64,000 bases of DNA from contig OW386291.2 in assembly GCA_936432065.2 (NCBI GenBank), forward strand, positions 105,713,823 through 105,777,822, written 5' to 3'. This document shows positions 10,252 to 20,799 of this stretch, one piece after another (positions within the stretch are counted from its first letter, which is position 1; the number at the start of each line of letters is the position of its first letter). The notes below the pieces were generated by a model. That model did no database searches. It worked only from the letters and a program-made list of their open reading frames with translations, and had not been told where the DNA came from. This DNA comes from Rutpela maculata. Lineage: Eukaryota > Arthropoda > Insecta > Coleoptera > Cerambycidae. Both the position numbers and the translations under genes were made by a program.

Positions 10252-11270
10252 TTTTAACAATGCTCACTCACAATTAACTCACAAATTAATTTTTGACATT
10301 TACGATTATTTCGATTTTCTTTTTTTTACCATGGCCTTCTCAATAAATATTAGAAATGCGATAAATATGCATAGATGTCAATGGAAGACATTTATTGTGG
10401 TTTAGTTTTTCTATTTTTGGCAAAATTATTTTATGTTATAAGAAGTGTTGTTGTTAATAGTTTTCCATGGCCTCCTCACAAATATATTAAATTCTTCGAA
10501 AATTAACCACTTTTTCTAGAGATAAATATGACATATGATATATCGTTGGATAGCTAATTTAAGTTGTGATCGAATAATGAAATAGTTTAGGTACAGAGTG
10601 TTCCTTTTAAACAAACACAAGTTATGTCTATATCTCGAAAACTGAGTCATGCATAATTTTCTTCTTATCAGCATCAGATTCTACTCAAAAAAGTGCCTTA
10701 AGAACGTGTTAAAATCCCAATTCCCATATAATTTGGTCCACCCTGTACAAACATTTTTTTCTACGATGATTATAAAGAATGTTTGTCTAAGTTATAATAT
10801 ACCTATTTGATTAAATTAAATAGGTATAATAATAATTAAAACCAACAAAAATAATTAAAACATTTATTTTTGATTACCTTTTATAATAGGCACATGAGTT
10901 AATATATAATTACACATTATCTAAAGAAGGCCTTTTCAAAAAGTCGCTTCTAAATTTTTTCTGTTAGTGATAAATAGAAACCTTGACAGAAACAAAAACT
11001 AATGAATCAATTATAAGTTAAATGCAAATCAGGTAGAAATATTACGTGTAAATCCGACCATAAAAAAAATCTAAACGTGAGTTTTGGCTTTAATATTCTA
11101 AATTTGCTTTTTATTTAAATCTAATCAATAATTGTCTCGTTAGTAATAATATAAAGCACTTATAGCTTTAGTTATAGTTCGCCAAATTGTTAGATTTAAG
11201 TTTTTTGTTCCAAAGAACAGGAGTTCTAACCTTATAATTCTTCATTTATTGTTTAAGCCGGAGTTAAACC
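10252..11270. other. no gene recognised
   Basis: AT-rich spacer between the HTH gene and the transporter. CCATGGCCTTCTCAATAAATAT (10330) and CCATGGCCTCCTCACAAATAT (10466) are similar and may be repeat ends. A 'gtacagagtgttcc...ccaccctgtac' region (10577-10747) has the look of an old dispersed element. Confidence 0.3.
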
Positions 11271-11273
11271 CGT

Positions 11274-11404
11274 TTCACCCGACCACCCATTTACCACGAC
11301 GTTGCACGCCGTGGTGGTGTGGTCGGCTCTGAATCGGGACTTGACTCAGGCGCACTTTTGTATTATTAACTGTAATAAAACATTTTTGAATTGAATTGAA
11401 TTAT
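11274..11404 (+). mobile_element. structured 3' tail of a short retroelement, (GAATT)n tailed
   Basis: A double stem (CCGACCAC 11279-11286 with GTGGTCGG 11319-11326; inner ACCACGACG 11293-11301 with CGCCGTGGT 11306-11314) is followed by CAGGCGCAC, TAATAAAA and a GAATT pentamer tail. The same plan with different paired bases is at 48120-48280, ending in (TTTGC)n. A hairpin plus pentameric tail suggests a SINE or RTE-type 3' end used for target-primed reverse transcription. It ends 16 bp from the stop codon of the transporter, within that gene's 3' UTR. Confidence 0.5.
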
Positions 11405-11419
11405 AGCTTTTTCAAAAAT

Positions 11420-12781
11420 TTATTTACTCAAAATTTTTTGTATCTCTCCAATAGTTTTTCCCTTGGTTTCTGGAACTATAAAATAAATAAATATAGCACC
11501 TAAGGCACAGAATCCCGCAAACAACCAACAACAGCTTTCCATACCTACAAATTCAATAAGTAAAGGAAACACAAAAACAACAAAGAATGATGTAAGAGCA
11601 CCAAATATAGTAGCTATCGAAGATGCTGTTGATCTAACATTTGAAGGGAATAATTCGCTTACGAAAATCCATGGTATAGGGCCAAGTCCGAGGAAAAAAA
11701 AAATTACGTATATCATTAAAGACGTAATAGGCAACCAAGATAAACTCTGAATGTAATTGAAGTTATTATCTTTTAGGTAAAAATACAAACCGAGCATAAT
11801 TAAAGACACCGAAGGAATAATTGCTGAAATTAATAATAGAAATTTTCTGCCTAGTTTTTCAACAAGTACTGATGAAGCTGATGCAACAACAATTTGTACC
11901 CCAGCTACCAAAATAGTAGAAAGATTTGTAGATATATTGCTCCCCGATAACTCAAAAATAGGTCCAATAAATGCCAGTATAATAGCATCAAATCCGGAAA
12001 ACTGCTGGAAAAAATATAATCCTAAACAGACTATTAATCCTTTACAAAATTCAGGTGTTTTAAGAATTTCAACGCAACCGCCGTTACCTGAATTTGAACT
12101 TTCGTCTATCATTTGTATTATTTCAAGTAAATCTTTTTCAGCATCCCTTTTGTTCTTATTTCTAAGTTTCATTAATGCTTTAATAGCATTTTCATTATCA
12201 TCTCTGGATGTCAGATAAACTGGAGTTTCTGGTATACTTGAGGTAAAACTGACAAGTACAAATATCAAAGGAACCGCACAAGAAAGAGTAAACATTTTCA
12301 AAGACAATAGTGGACCAATGCTTAGTGTGTACAGACTTCCTAATGGTGCAAATACTGCCATTATACATCCAAATTTTCCTCTGTTGTGATCTTCACAAAT
12401 TTCCACATTGTATACAGGCAAAACAGAAAAGCACATACCTACACCTATGCCGAGAAGAAACCTAGTTAAATAGTAGAGATATATATTTGTTGCAAATGCG
12501 AGGATAATGTAAGATATTACTTTCAATATAGCTAGTAACATTAATGCTTTTTTTCTCCCATATATATTAGCGAATTTTCCTGACAGCAGTGAACCAACTG
12601 TAGATCCCAGACAAGGTAAAGCGGCAATCCATGACTCTTGAAATGGTGTTATTGGTACTCCTAGTGGGTTTACTTCTGAGTCTGTTGATTTTAATTTTTG
12701 AAACGCAGGAGAACTCCATACGAGGCTACAAACAGACGCAAACATTACCAAATCCGCTGAAAAATAACGAAATTTTATCAA
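11420..12781 (-). CDS. Tret1-like: MFS sugar transporter, facilitated trehalose transporter Tret1-like
   Basis: A 453-residue plasma-membrane transporter of the sugar-porter family with about twelve hydrophobic segments. Family signatures appear in order: GRKKAL after TM2 (about residue 75), a RFLLGIGVGM...PVYNVEI...RGKFG block (about 108-138), PETPVYL (about 190, counterpart of PESPRWL), QQFSGFDAI (about 263, sugar-binding helix), GLGPIPWIFVSELFP (about 365) and PETKGKTIGEIQ near the C-terminus. The frame has no stops. The first eight codons may be intronic: minus-strand TTTTTCAG ends at 12757, a good splice acceptor, and other Tret1-like genes have an upstream exon coding for the start of TM1. 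The true exon therefore probably starts at 12756 and the first exon was not found. Substrate (trehalose or another sugar) cannot be told from sequence. A retroelement tail sits in the 3' UTR. Confidence 0.85.
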   Translation of the reverse strand: MIKFRYFSADLVMFASVCSLVWSSPAFQKLKSTDSEVNPLGVPITPFQESWIAALPCLGSTVGSLLSGKFANIYGRKKALMLLAILKVISYIILAFATNIYLYYLTRFLLGIGVGMCFSVLPVYNVEICEDHNRGKFGCIMAVFAPLGSLYTLSIGPLLSLKMFTLSCAVPLIFVLVSFTSSIPETPVYLTSRDDNENAIKALMKLRNKNKRDAEKDLLEIIQMIDESSNSGNGGCVEILKTPEFCKGLIVCLGLYFFQQFSGFDAIILAFIGPIFELSGSNISTNLSTILVAGVQIVVASASSVLVEKLGRKFLLLISAIIPSVSLIMLGLYFYLKDNNFNYIQSLSWLPITSLMIYVIFFFLGLGPIPWIFVSELFPSNVRSTASSIATIFGALTSFFVVFVFPLLIEFVGMESCCWLFAGFCALGAIFIYFIVPETKGKTIGEIQKILSK

Positions 12782-13124
12782 ATAACAAACATAAATGTAT
12801 TAATGAAATTCAAATATCAAAACTGATGCACTGAGAGGATATGATGAGTTCATGATTTAAAAATGTGTTGTTTTCCAATCTCGTGATGACATATTTTATT
12901 GTGCTAATTTAATGTAAAACCTAAAATAAAATTATCTGACAATAATTCTATTGTTATATAATGTGTGTCACATTCTACCTTATTTATTATTCCTACGACA
13001 TACTCAACTAATACCGTTGGAGTAGGAATGTTTGAAATTATAACCTAGGAATTATTTTTTATAGACACCCTATTGAACTTGCTACTAGCAGACACATTGG
13101 TCGTAATGATCTAACTTTTTGTTA
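12782..13124. other. no gene recognised; upstream side of the transporter
   Basis: About 340 bp between the transporter ORF and the inverted-repeat element. It may hold the transporter's intron or first exon, but no convincing coding exon was seen. Confidence 0.3.
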
Positions 13125-14602
13125 GGACCGGTTTATCAATGTAGGGTTAAATTTGCGTGTTAGCTAGCCCTTAGCTAACTTTAACCTCGTTAAGTTAAGA
13201 GCATTTGTTTGCTTTTATCTAATAGTTACCTGAGAATGACAGCAATGAGCAACAACAATAATTATAATATAAACTAAAATATTTTCTGGCCGATAGTTAC
13301 ATTTTTATTTTAAGAAAATGAGTGAAACCCCAACAAAGGTACGCAGATGCCCCAATTTTTCATCATCACAGAGGTTGTTATTAATTAAAATAGCAAATAA
13401 TTATAAACACGTCGCTGAATAAAAAAAAGCTGGTGCAATCTTGCAGGGACAAAGAATCTGAACGATTTCTACAATACAGTGAAATAGATTTTAATATTTG
13501 CTGTTTAGCTATATTAGAAAACTAAGTATGTCTTTCATGTTCCAAAAATTCCAAAATATCTGTTTCATCATTACTTATTTCGTCGAAAGCTTCCATTTTT
13601 AATAATTTAACCAAAAAATACCTTTGACTTTTCAGTCAACTGTCAACACCAAACATAACATTTTTAGGTTAACCTCGGGCTGAGAGAGATAACCCCCACC
13701 TTGAAGCTCGGGCTGTTACCTCTGACTTTAGCCCAGGGCTACTTTTAACCCGACTTGATAAACACTTTAGTCTGGAGTTAGCGTTTAGCCCCGGGGCAAA
13801 CTAACCTAACCCTGCGTTGATAAACCGGCCCTTAAAGCGGTTAAAGTGTTTATCAAGTCGGGTTAAAAGTAACCCTGGGCTAAAGTCAGAGCCCGAACTT
13901 CAAGGTGGGGGTTATCTCTGTCAGCTTGAGATTAATCTAAAAATTTTATGTTTGGTATTGACAGTTGGGTGAAAAGTGAACAGTATTTTTTGGTTAAATT
14001 ATTAAAAATGGAACACGAAAGACGTACTTAGTTTTCTGATGTAGCTAAAAAGCAAATATTGAAGTCTATTTTATTGTGTTGTCGAAATCGTTCAGCTTCT
14101 TTATCCCTACAAGATATTGCATCAGCTTTTTTTTATTCTGCGACGAGTTTATAATTATTTGCTATTTTAATTAATAACAACCTCTCTGATGATGAAAAAT
14201 TGGGGCCTCTGCCTACCTTTGTTGGAGTATCACTTATTTTCTTAAAATAGAAATGTAACTATCGACCAGAAAATATTTTATTTTATATTATAATTGTTGT
14301 TGCTCATTGCTGTCACTGTCAGGTGACTTTTAGACAAAAGCAAACAAATGCTCTTAACTTAACCAAAAACTTAAAAGCTAACAAATAGAAAATCACTCAT
14401 TTTTCGGCCAATCACGATCAGCCTAGAGCTGGCAACTCTGCTGAAAGCGTTACCAACCTCAGATTATTCAAGGGTTTCCTAACCCACACATAAAATGTGG
14501 TGGATAAACGGATGATAGTTTAACACTCACTTTGCCCCGAGGTTAAAGTTAGCCCAGGGCTAGCTAACACGCAAATTTAACCCTACATTGATAAACCGGT
14601 CC
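13125..14602. mobile_element. 1.48-kb inverted-repeat element (two MITE copies head to head)
   Basis: The left end GGACCGGTTTATCAATGTAG and the right end (its reverse complement, TTGATAAACCGGTCC) are exact inverted repeats flanked by TA. Arms of about 640-700 bp mirror each other around 13770-13840. The left arm also has its own inner terminus, TTGATAAACCGGCCC (13818-13832), so it looks like a complete 708-bp element with both ends. The right arm (about 13840-14602) lacks the inner terminus, as if a second copy inserted or inverted with loss of one end. Conserved GGTTAAAGTTAGCCCAGGGC-like blocks are spread along both arms. Short protein-like frames (for example MEHERRT...) are broken. The superfamily is not certain; a TA flank fits Tc1/mariner or a related group. 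Confidence 0.65.
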
Positions 14603-15288
14603 TAAGTGAAGTTCATTAAAGGCAAAAGAGTACCATTACTTACTCATATTTTCAAATATACATACTCCATCGAACATTGAGGGGTTTGACTTATTTTATT
14701 ATTTTATTCTTTTGGTGAACACTCTGTATATCTTTCTCACTACAATACTATATATCTTTCTTTCTACAACTAAAGCAGGATCTTTTCTTGGCAATTTATG
14801 TTAACTACATGGCAAATATTATTGTTTCCGTAATATTTTTTCCTTAATTATTTTTTTAGGGTGCATGTTAACCAGTAAAAATATAGCAGTTTTATTCCTT
14901 GGCAATAAGCGTCAACTACCAACCAAAAACTCAGTCAAATAGTTTTTAGATACACTGTGTCCCAATTGCTATCTCCGTTTTCGAAATATTTTCACAAAAC
15001 TGAGAAGATATATTTTAAAAATCTTCCCTGATTTCATGACTGCTGATATTTTAATAAGCACATTGTCAGAACGCTTTAAGATGCTCTCGTTGAAGTTACC
15101 AGATAATCTCTATCGTCATTTGCTTTTGAATTAGTACTACTAATTTTGGATTTTTATGAGGCCATATTGGATTCTTTCATAGTTTAATAGTGCTCTTATT
15201 TCCTTTTCATTCATTTATCACAACTTCAGAGAAAAATTATTTACTAGGTATTGTAAAATGTGAAAAAAGTCAGTTTTTTAAGTATTAG
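14603..15288. other. no gene; holds an inverted unit of the 4563-5765 satellite
   Basis: The stretch 14780-14920 (GGCAATTTATGTTAACTACATGGCAAATATTATTG ... AGGGTGCATG) is the reverse complement of the satellite unit of 4563-5765. The rest is unremarkable AT-rich DNA. Confidence 0.4.
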
Positions 15289-17487
15289 CCCAGTAAATGA
15301 AGACGTTTCGACTGGAAAAAATTAAGAGAAGGCTGGTTTTTTGTGGAGACCTTCATTGATGTGCCCTTAATACATCCTGAGAAGTTCGAGCAATTTGAGC
15401 TATGGGTTTTTTTGGGGGGGGAGGGGTTAAAGGGGAAATTTTCAGTTTTTTGCCATTATCTCGAAAAGTATCACTTTTTCGACAAAAATAGTTATGAGCA
15501 AAAACATGTAGTATTAAATTCTACACAAAAAAATAGGATCAATCGTTTTTGAGTAAAAGTTACGGAAATATACAATGTCTGAATTTTTTTTAACAGTAAC
15601 AAACAGTAGGCCTAATCCACATCTGACACTCAAAACAACCCTTTGCATAAATCATTTGTTCTCTTCTAGCAGATCTAATTCCGTGTCAACTTCATCGTCC
15701 TCTTCATAAAGACCTTCGTCAATTGGCTTATCAGTTGATGGTATCGTATCTTTAACTATATCTTCATCTATAGCTCCTTCTTACTATCTATTTCTTCCGT
15801 CGCGGCGTTCAAACAAGATTACCCAAGGCAATGCCCGCATACTGCAGAACAGCGGAGACCTAGTTTTCTGTAGCTACAGCCTTTGGTACAGTTGCAGAAT
15901 ATAGTATTGATCAACTGATCAGGAGCCGGTAACAAGAGGTTTTGAATAGGTTCCAATCTATTGTTGATGATCTTCCATCCCCAGTCTTCAGTATTTAACT
16001 CATTCTACTGGGACTAGAACCCACGCGCCTCTGGTGGTTGTAAGAAAAAGCAAACGGTGCTCGGCGGTTGGCGAGAACGTTGAATAATTTTGATGGTAAA
16101 ATTTAAAATATATAATATTACAGTAGACGAAGGAAGAGCTGGAGTACTGGTTGGTAAATTTTATCATTTTGGTTTGGGATAAATATGTTTGTGAATGTAA
16201 AAAATGTGCCGATCACGATGGTAATGTCCAAATTTTTCAAAAATAATTATGTATAATGTTAATTATTTCTTTTCCTTGCAATTTTCTGAAACAAAAAAAA
16301 ATTGTAAGAACAAAAGTTGTTTGATATCATGTTTTCCATACGAAGAAAATATGAAAATCAAAGTTTTACACTTTTCAGAAAATTTATATTGGAAAATCGC
16401 TCTGGAGGGAGAGTATTTTAAAAGGGTAGCACACACTGTAGAAAAATTTGGACATCACCATCGTGATCACTCTGCATCTTTTTACAGATAAAAACATATT
16501 TCTCCCAAGGATAAAATTTTATCAACTTAATCACCAGAGCTCTCCTTTCATCTACTGTACTTTATTTTGTTAGGGTGATTTTGAGGACTGTGCCACATTT
16601 GATAATAATTATATATATTAAAATAGGTTTAGCACAGTTTCTGAAGCTCTGGTATTATACTGTACATGCAAATAGTTTACATAATAAAAATGTTCAATTA
16701 ACGCTTAATACTTACTTTATTTTAAATGATCGGATTATACTAATGACAGCTTACGTACAACACATACCATGTATCCATATTTCTTTTGTAACCTTAATGA
16801 AGTTCATCCGTTAAGAGACAAATAAATTAAAAAAAAAGTTTGTTTCTCTTTATTTTAAGAATAAATACAGTTGTACATTTCTTTTATTGTTTTTTTTTTA
16901 TTATCGTGCAATATTTAAAAGACTGAATGAAATTCCACCCCCTTTTAACATATAACATTGCTGTTTGGGGATTATCTACGAAGACAAATAGAATATTTAT
17001 AAAACAAAACAACAGTAGAAACAGTAGAAACTAGAAATAATTTATCTGCAACCGCATTTGCTATTTGTTTTTCTGCTGCTCTACTATTTGTTTATTACTG
17101 TTTTTCTACTGCTTGATGACTTCTAATCATTTTTTAAATCGATTAATGTCTTTCTTGGATTTGGGAATGGATGTCTTTGTGAAGCTTTGTCCTCACAATT
17201 AGACACACATTTTATTTACGTACTGTATATCTTTGAAACCATCGATTCTACGAAAAAAAGCGTAATGACCTTTTTAATGTAGAATTTTATAAGAAATATT
17301 TTTGCTCATGACTATTTTTGTCGAAAAAGTGATACTTTTCGAGATAATGGCAAAAAACTGAAAATCCCCCCCCCAAGAAAAACCCATGGCTCAAATTGCA
17401 AGGGTATCTCAATGGAGGTCTCTACAAAAAAACAGCTCGTAATTTTCTCCTATTTTGGCCTCAAATTTGTCTTTATATTTACTGGGG
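15289..17487. mobile_element. 2.2-kb foldback element with about 240-bp TIRs
   Basis: The left arm (about 15289-15535: CCCAGTAAAT ... GTGGAGACCTTCATTGA ... GTTTTTTGCCATTATCTCG ... GAGCAAAAA) and the right arm (about 17275-17487, its reverse complement with substitutions) are long terminal inverted repeats. The interior is non-coding apart from an acidic minus-strand frame at about 15665-15795 (…EGLYEEDDEVDTELDLLEENK then stop) that could be a remnant of a protein. A smaller MITE is nested at 16119-16559. The right end touches the mariner element at 17490. I could not define a target duplication. Confidence 0.5.
16119..16559. mobile_element. 441-bp Tc1/mariner-type MITE
   Basis: The left end reads TACAGTAGACGAAGGAAGAG and the right end, reverse complemented, TACAGTAGATGAAAGGAGAG. 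The inverted similarity continues inward (ACATCACCATCGTGATCAC matches GATCACGATGGTAATGTCC). A TA dinucleotide stands at each end. The 80-codon plus-strand ORF inside (16249-16491) has no recognisable domain. Confidence 0.55.
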
Positions 17488-17491
17488 TATA

Positions 17492-19412
17492 CAGTGTGTC
17501 CACGGATGGACTTAACTATACTTATAAAAATGGTTATTTTCAATTTTTCGAAAAAAACTTATTCTTCATAATTTCTTTTGCTTCTTATATAAATACGATT
17601 CACGTTGAGAAAATTTGATTTTGTTATACAGGGCGCGCAGAAATTATAAAAATTTGAATTTTCAAAATAAAAAATTTTAAAATCAATCTTTTTGATGCAA
17701 TGAGATAAAGGAGCTTAAAAGTAGTAATCGCAAAGCCAAATAAATTTTTTTCATAATAGTTATTGTTACTAAGTTATTTGATATTAAAAATTAAATCGAT
17801 TTTTCCCCATATATTGTTATCGATTAATATGTTTTAAAGACTATGTATTACTTGTAAAAAACGTTATTTGTAACTATTATTAATAAGTTTGGGTGTAAAT
17901 GTTGTTTCATAGTTTTTCAACTCAGGTCCTACTTCATTGAATTAACTTTTAGTAATCAAGATTGCCGCTGTGAAATAACATTTGTCAATTAATATGTTTA
18001 GGAAAATGTTGACCTTAGAGCAGCGCATTTACTTGATCAAGTGTTATGGTATTGGAGAAGTGTCCTATAAATACGCGATAGAAGTTTTCCACAGGAAGTT
18101 TCCAGGTGTACAAGTTTCTGTAAATGCTTTTCAGAAATATGGTTCGTAAATTCGATGTTTATGGTGACATTAAAGATGTCAAAAAAACAAAAAAAAGACA
18201 TGATGAAAATGATGCTACAACAATTTTAGAGTTGAATCAGTTCGCAATAATCCCCGTCTTCTTTTGAGAGCAAGAGCGAGTCAGGTGGGTGGTGTATCTA
18301 AGAGTCACGTACACAATATTCTGTCCCCAAATAAATTTCACGCATTCAAACCAACCTTTATCCATAAACTTCAAGAAGGTGATAATTCATATCGACTTGA
18401 ATTCTCTTTACTAATGGGTGAACGCATAATGGAAAGCCGTAATTTCCACCATCATATAATATTCAGTGACGAATCTACATTTACAATAAATGGGATAATC
18501 TTCAGTCAAAATTGTCGCTTTTGGGCAAAAGAAAATCCATACAAACAGCCAAAAATTTAAGAAAGTCAACGTATGGTGTGCGTTAACGTTCAATAAATTA
18601 ATTGGTCCATTTTTCTTGGAAGGAAGGCTTAATGCAATTATTTAGAAATTCTTAGTGAATATTTTTTGCCACAAATGGATGAAGTAAGTTTGGAATTTAG
18701 AAGAAATATGATATTCCAACAGGACGGCTGCCCAGCGCATAGTGCAATGATTGTCACCGATTGGCTAAATGAACATTTCCCCGAAAAATGGATTGGGCGC
18801 CATGGACAGATAAACTGGCCAGCGCGGTCTCCGGACCTCACCGTAATGGATTATTTTCTGTAGGGGTATTTTAACCCAAAAGTGTATGCAACTGACATGC
18901 AAGATAATATTGAGATTTTAAAAAACAGAATCACTGATGCCATTGTTACAGTGACACCAGATATTCTTCACAATGTTTATAACGAATTTCGAAAAAGGAT
19001 GGAGAAATGCGTTGACGTAGGAGGGTTTCATGTTGAGTAAGGACGTTACTGTATAAATACTTAAGTTAAATAAATACTTTCTCACATTTATTAAAAAAAA
19101 ATTGTTCTGTCTATTTTTAAAATCAAATAACTTAATAACAATAACTCCCATGAAAAAAAAATATTTGGCTTTGCGATTACTGCTTTTAAGCTCCTTAATT
19201 CCAATGCCTCAAAAAGTTTGATTTTAAAATTTTTTATTTTGAAAATCCAAATTTTTATAATTTTTGCGCGCCCTGTATAACAAAATTAAACTTTCTCAAC
19301 GTGAATCGTATTTATATAACAAGCAAAAGAAATTATGAAGAATAAGTTTTTTTCGAAAAATTTAAAATAACCATTTTTATAAGTATAGTTAAGTCCATCC
19401 GTGGACACACTG
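17492..19412 (+). mobile_element. DD41D-type mariner with long TIRs
   Basis: The termini CAGTGTGTCCACGGATGGAC and its reverse complement are flanked by TA (17490-17491 and 19413-19414). The inverted repeat continues with few differences for about 300 bp on each side (to about 17805 and from about 19105), long for a mariner. Between them lies a transposase gene in several broken frames. Left and right TIRs differ at a modest number of positions, so the insertion is old enough to be dead but still easily read. Confidence 0.75.
17994..19040 (+). pseudogene. mariner transposase, DD41D spacing, broken
   Basis: The reading starts at ATG 17994 (MFRKMLTLEQRIYLIKCYGI), is frameshifted near 18135, continues in 18264-18560 (…IIFSDESTFTINGI…), and resumes at 18666-18860 (…IFQQDGCPAHSAMIV… WPARSPDLTVMDYF), with a last part ending HVE-stop at 19040. 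The three catalytic aspartates are visible: DES, QQD, and the D of VMDYF. Counting residues from the second to the third gives 41 between them, the DD41D spacing described for the rosa group, against DD34D in classic mariner. Stop codons at about 18561, 18640 and 18862 and the frameshift make it non-functional. It lies centrally between the TIRs, as in an intact element. Confidence 0.75.
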
Positions 19413-19414
19413 TA

Positions 19415-20137
19415 TGTATAAGCTATGAAGAACATTTATTTTAAAATGTCAAATTTTATTAGGTTCAATTTAAAATAGAAGAAATGATAATGAAAACAAA
19501 GGAGGGGTATCGATAAGCTAAGAAAATTGACCCCAATATGACAAAAAATTTGACTATATATTTTTTTATATTTCTCATTATTTTAGCAAAATCCTATATT
19601 TTGCTGAACTAACTTAACGCTACAATAAATTAAAAGTAAAAATAACTACGTTTTCTTTACGAGAAAAATCGACAAACTGAGATCAAAATGGCTTTTTTTT
19701 TAAAATGCTACCGCCTGCTTTACATCCCCTCCGAAGGGTGGTATATCCACTACGTAATCCTCGTCTTGAAATTACATAGCTTCCGCGTACACTCTGATAT
19801 ACAGCCGCTAGAAGGTGGGACCTTATCGCTGTGTTTCCCAAGATAGATTTCAGCCATCCAAGTACCAATCGCGCTGAAGGTTGATGTATCGAAGAACATG
19901 CACAATATTCCGTGACAGTTGAATGACAGGACGGAGAGGAGTCTGGTCAACTTCAAGAAATAAAACTTTGATCTGAACTACTTTCATCAAAGCTATTAAC
20001 AGTATTAACAGACAAGTTTCCAAAAAATGTATAGTAAAACTTAATATTAACTGGAAGTAAAGCGCACTGTTTTAAATTATGATATGCTAATTCGAGAAAA
20101 AGAACCAAACCAAAAAAACCCGCTTCAGAAAATGTTT
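19415..20137. other. no gene assigned; possible coding relic on the minus strand
   Basis: Minus-strand frames at 19683-19956 give WMAEIYLGKHSDKVPPSSG and GCISECTRKLCNFKTRIT, cysteine-bearing and protein-like, then a stop. I do not recognise the family. The frame change between the two ORFs suggests a dead element fragment. Confidence 0.3.
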
Positions 20138-20790
20138 TTGTTAGTGGACTATCACCCAGTTTAAATGTATAGAGTATAGAATGTTTGAGAGATTTGTTGG
20201 ATGTAATCCTCTAGTGGTATTATGTCGTGGCAACGTGCATATAATTCTCTGAGGAAGGCATATCTTGAAAAATTTGAAATAAGGCGCATAAATTTGTTTT
20301 AGATTCTTTAGAGTCGTGACCGCTTCGCTGTACCACACCGGTGCCGCGTATGTTAGGGCCGGCGTCACTACGACAGTGTAAACCAATTTTTTATTTTGTC
20401 GACTTAGTCTGCTATTTTTGGCCAGGAGCGAGTACAGACTCCTGGACATAGAATAGACTCTTCGTATAGTTTCATTTATAAGCTTGTCGAATGTTAGTCG
20501 TTGTTCCAGACGTGCTCCCAAGTAGTTTACTCAGTTTCTAGTTGGAATTTGGTTTCCCCTGGCCGAAATTGGTGTAAAATTTGATTTTCAGTGAACCTGC
20601 GCTTGAAAGCTATCGCTTCCGAATTTTCAACGTTTACTCGAATCTTCCACAGGTCGTAATAAGCCGCGGCACGGACCATGTGGATAGTAACATATTAACC
20701 GTTTGAGCAATATGGCTATACGCATACATGGCCGTGTCAGCGTATTTGGCCAGTTTCGTATTCGGAAAAACTGGAAACTCAGAAACATAC
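20138..20790 (-). pseudogene. Jockey-type LINE RT fragment
   Basis: On the minus strand the segment near 20740-20765 reads YADTAMYAYSHIAQTVN, the RT active-site region with one of the two aspartates missing. It is followed in other frames by the end of the palm, and then by 20521-20141: GARLEQRLTFDKLINETIRR, LYSLLAKNSRLSRQNK, VVTPALTYAAPVWY. The 'GA.LE.RLTF...I' and 'P.LTYA.PVW' blocks are those of Jockey-clade ORF2 proteins. Several frame changes show it is dead. It ends where the Penelope-like fragment begins (about 20800). Confidence 0.65.
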
Positions 20791-20799
20791 AGATTATAT

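Noticed and set aside
11420..12781. Transporter ORF as a single-exon retrocopy
   Set aside because: The TTTTTCAG at 12757 just inside the ORF, at a place where relatives have an intron, makes a normal 3' exon more likely; there is no poly(A) tail or target duplication of a retrocopy.
15665..15795. Acidic minus-strand frame ending LLEENK as a gene
   Set aside because: It is preceded by a stop after a likely one-base shift, is very short, and lies inside a foldback element; kept only as a possible relic.
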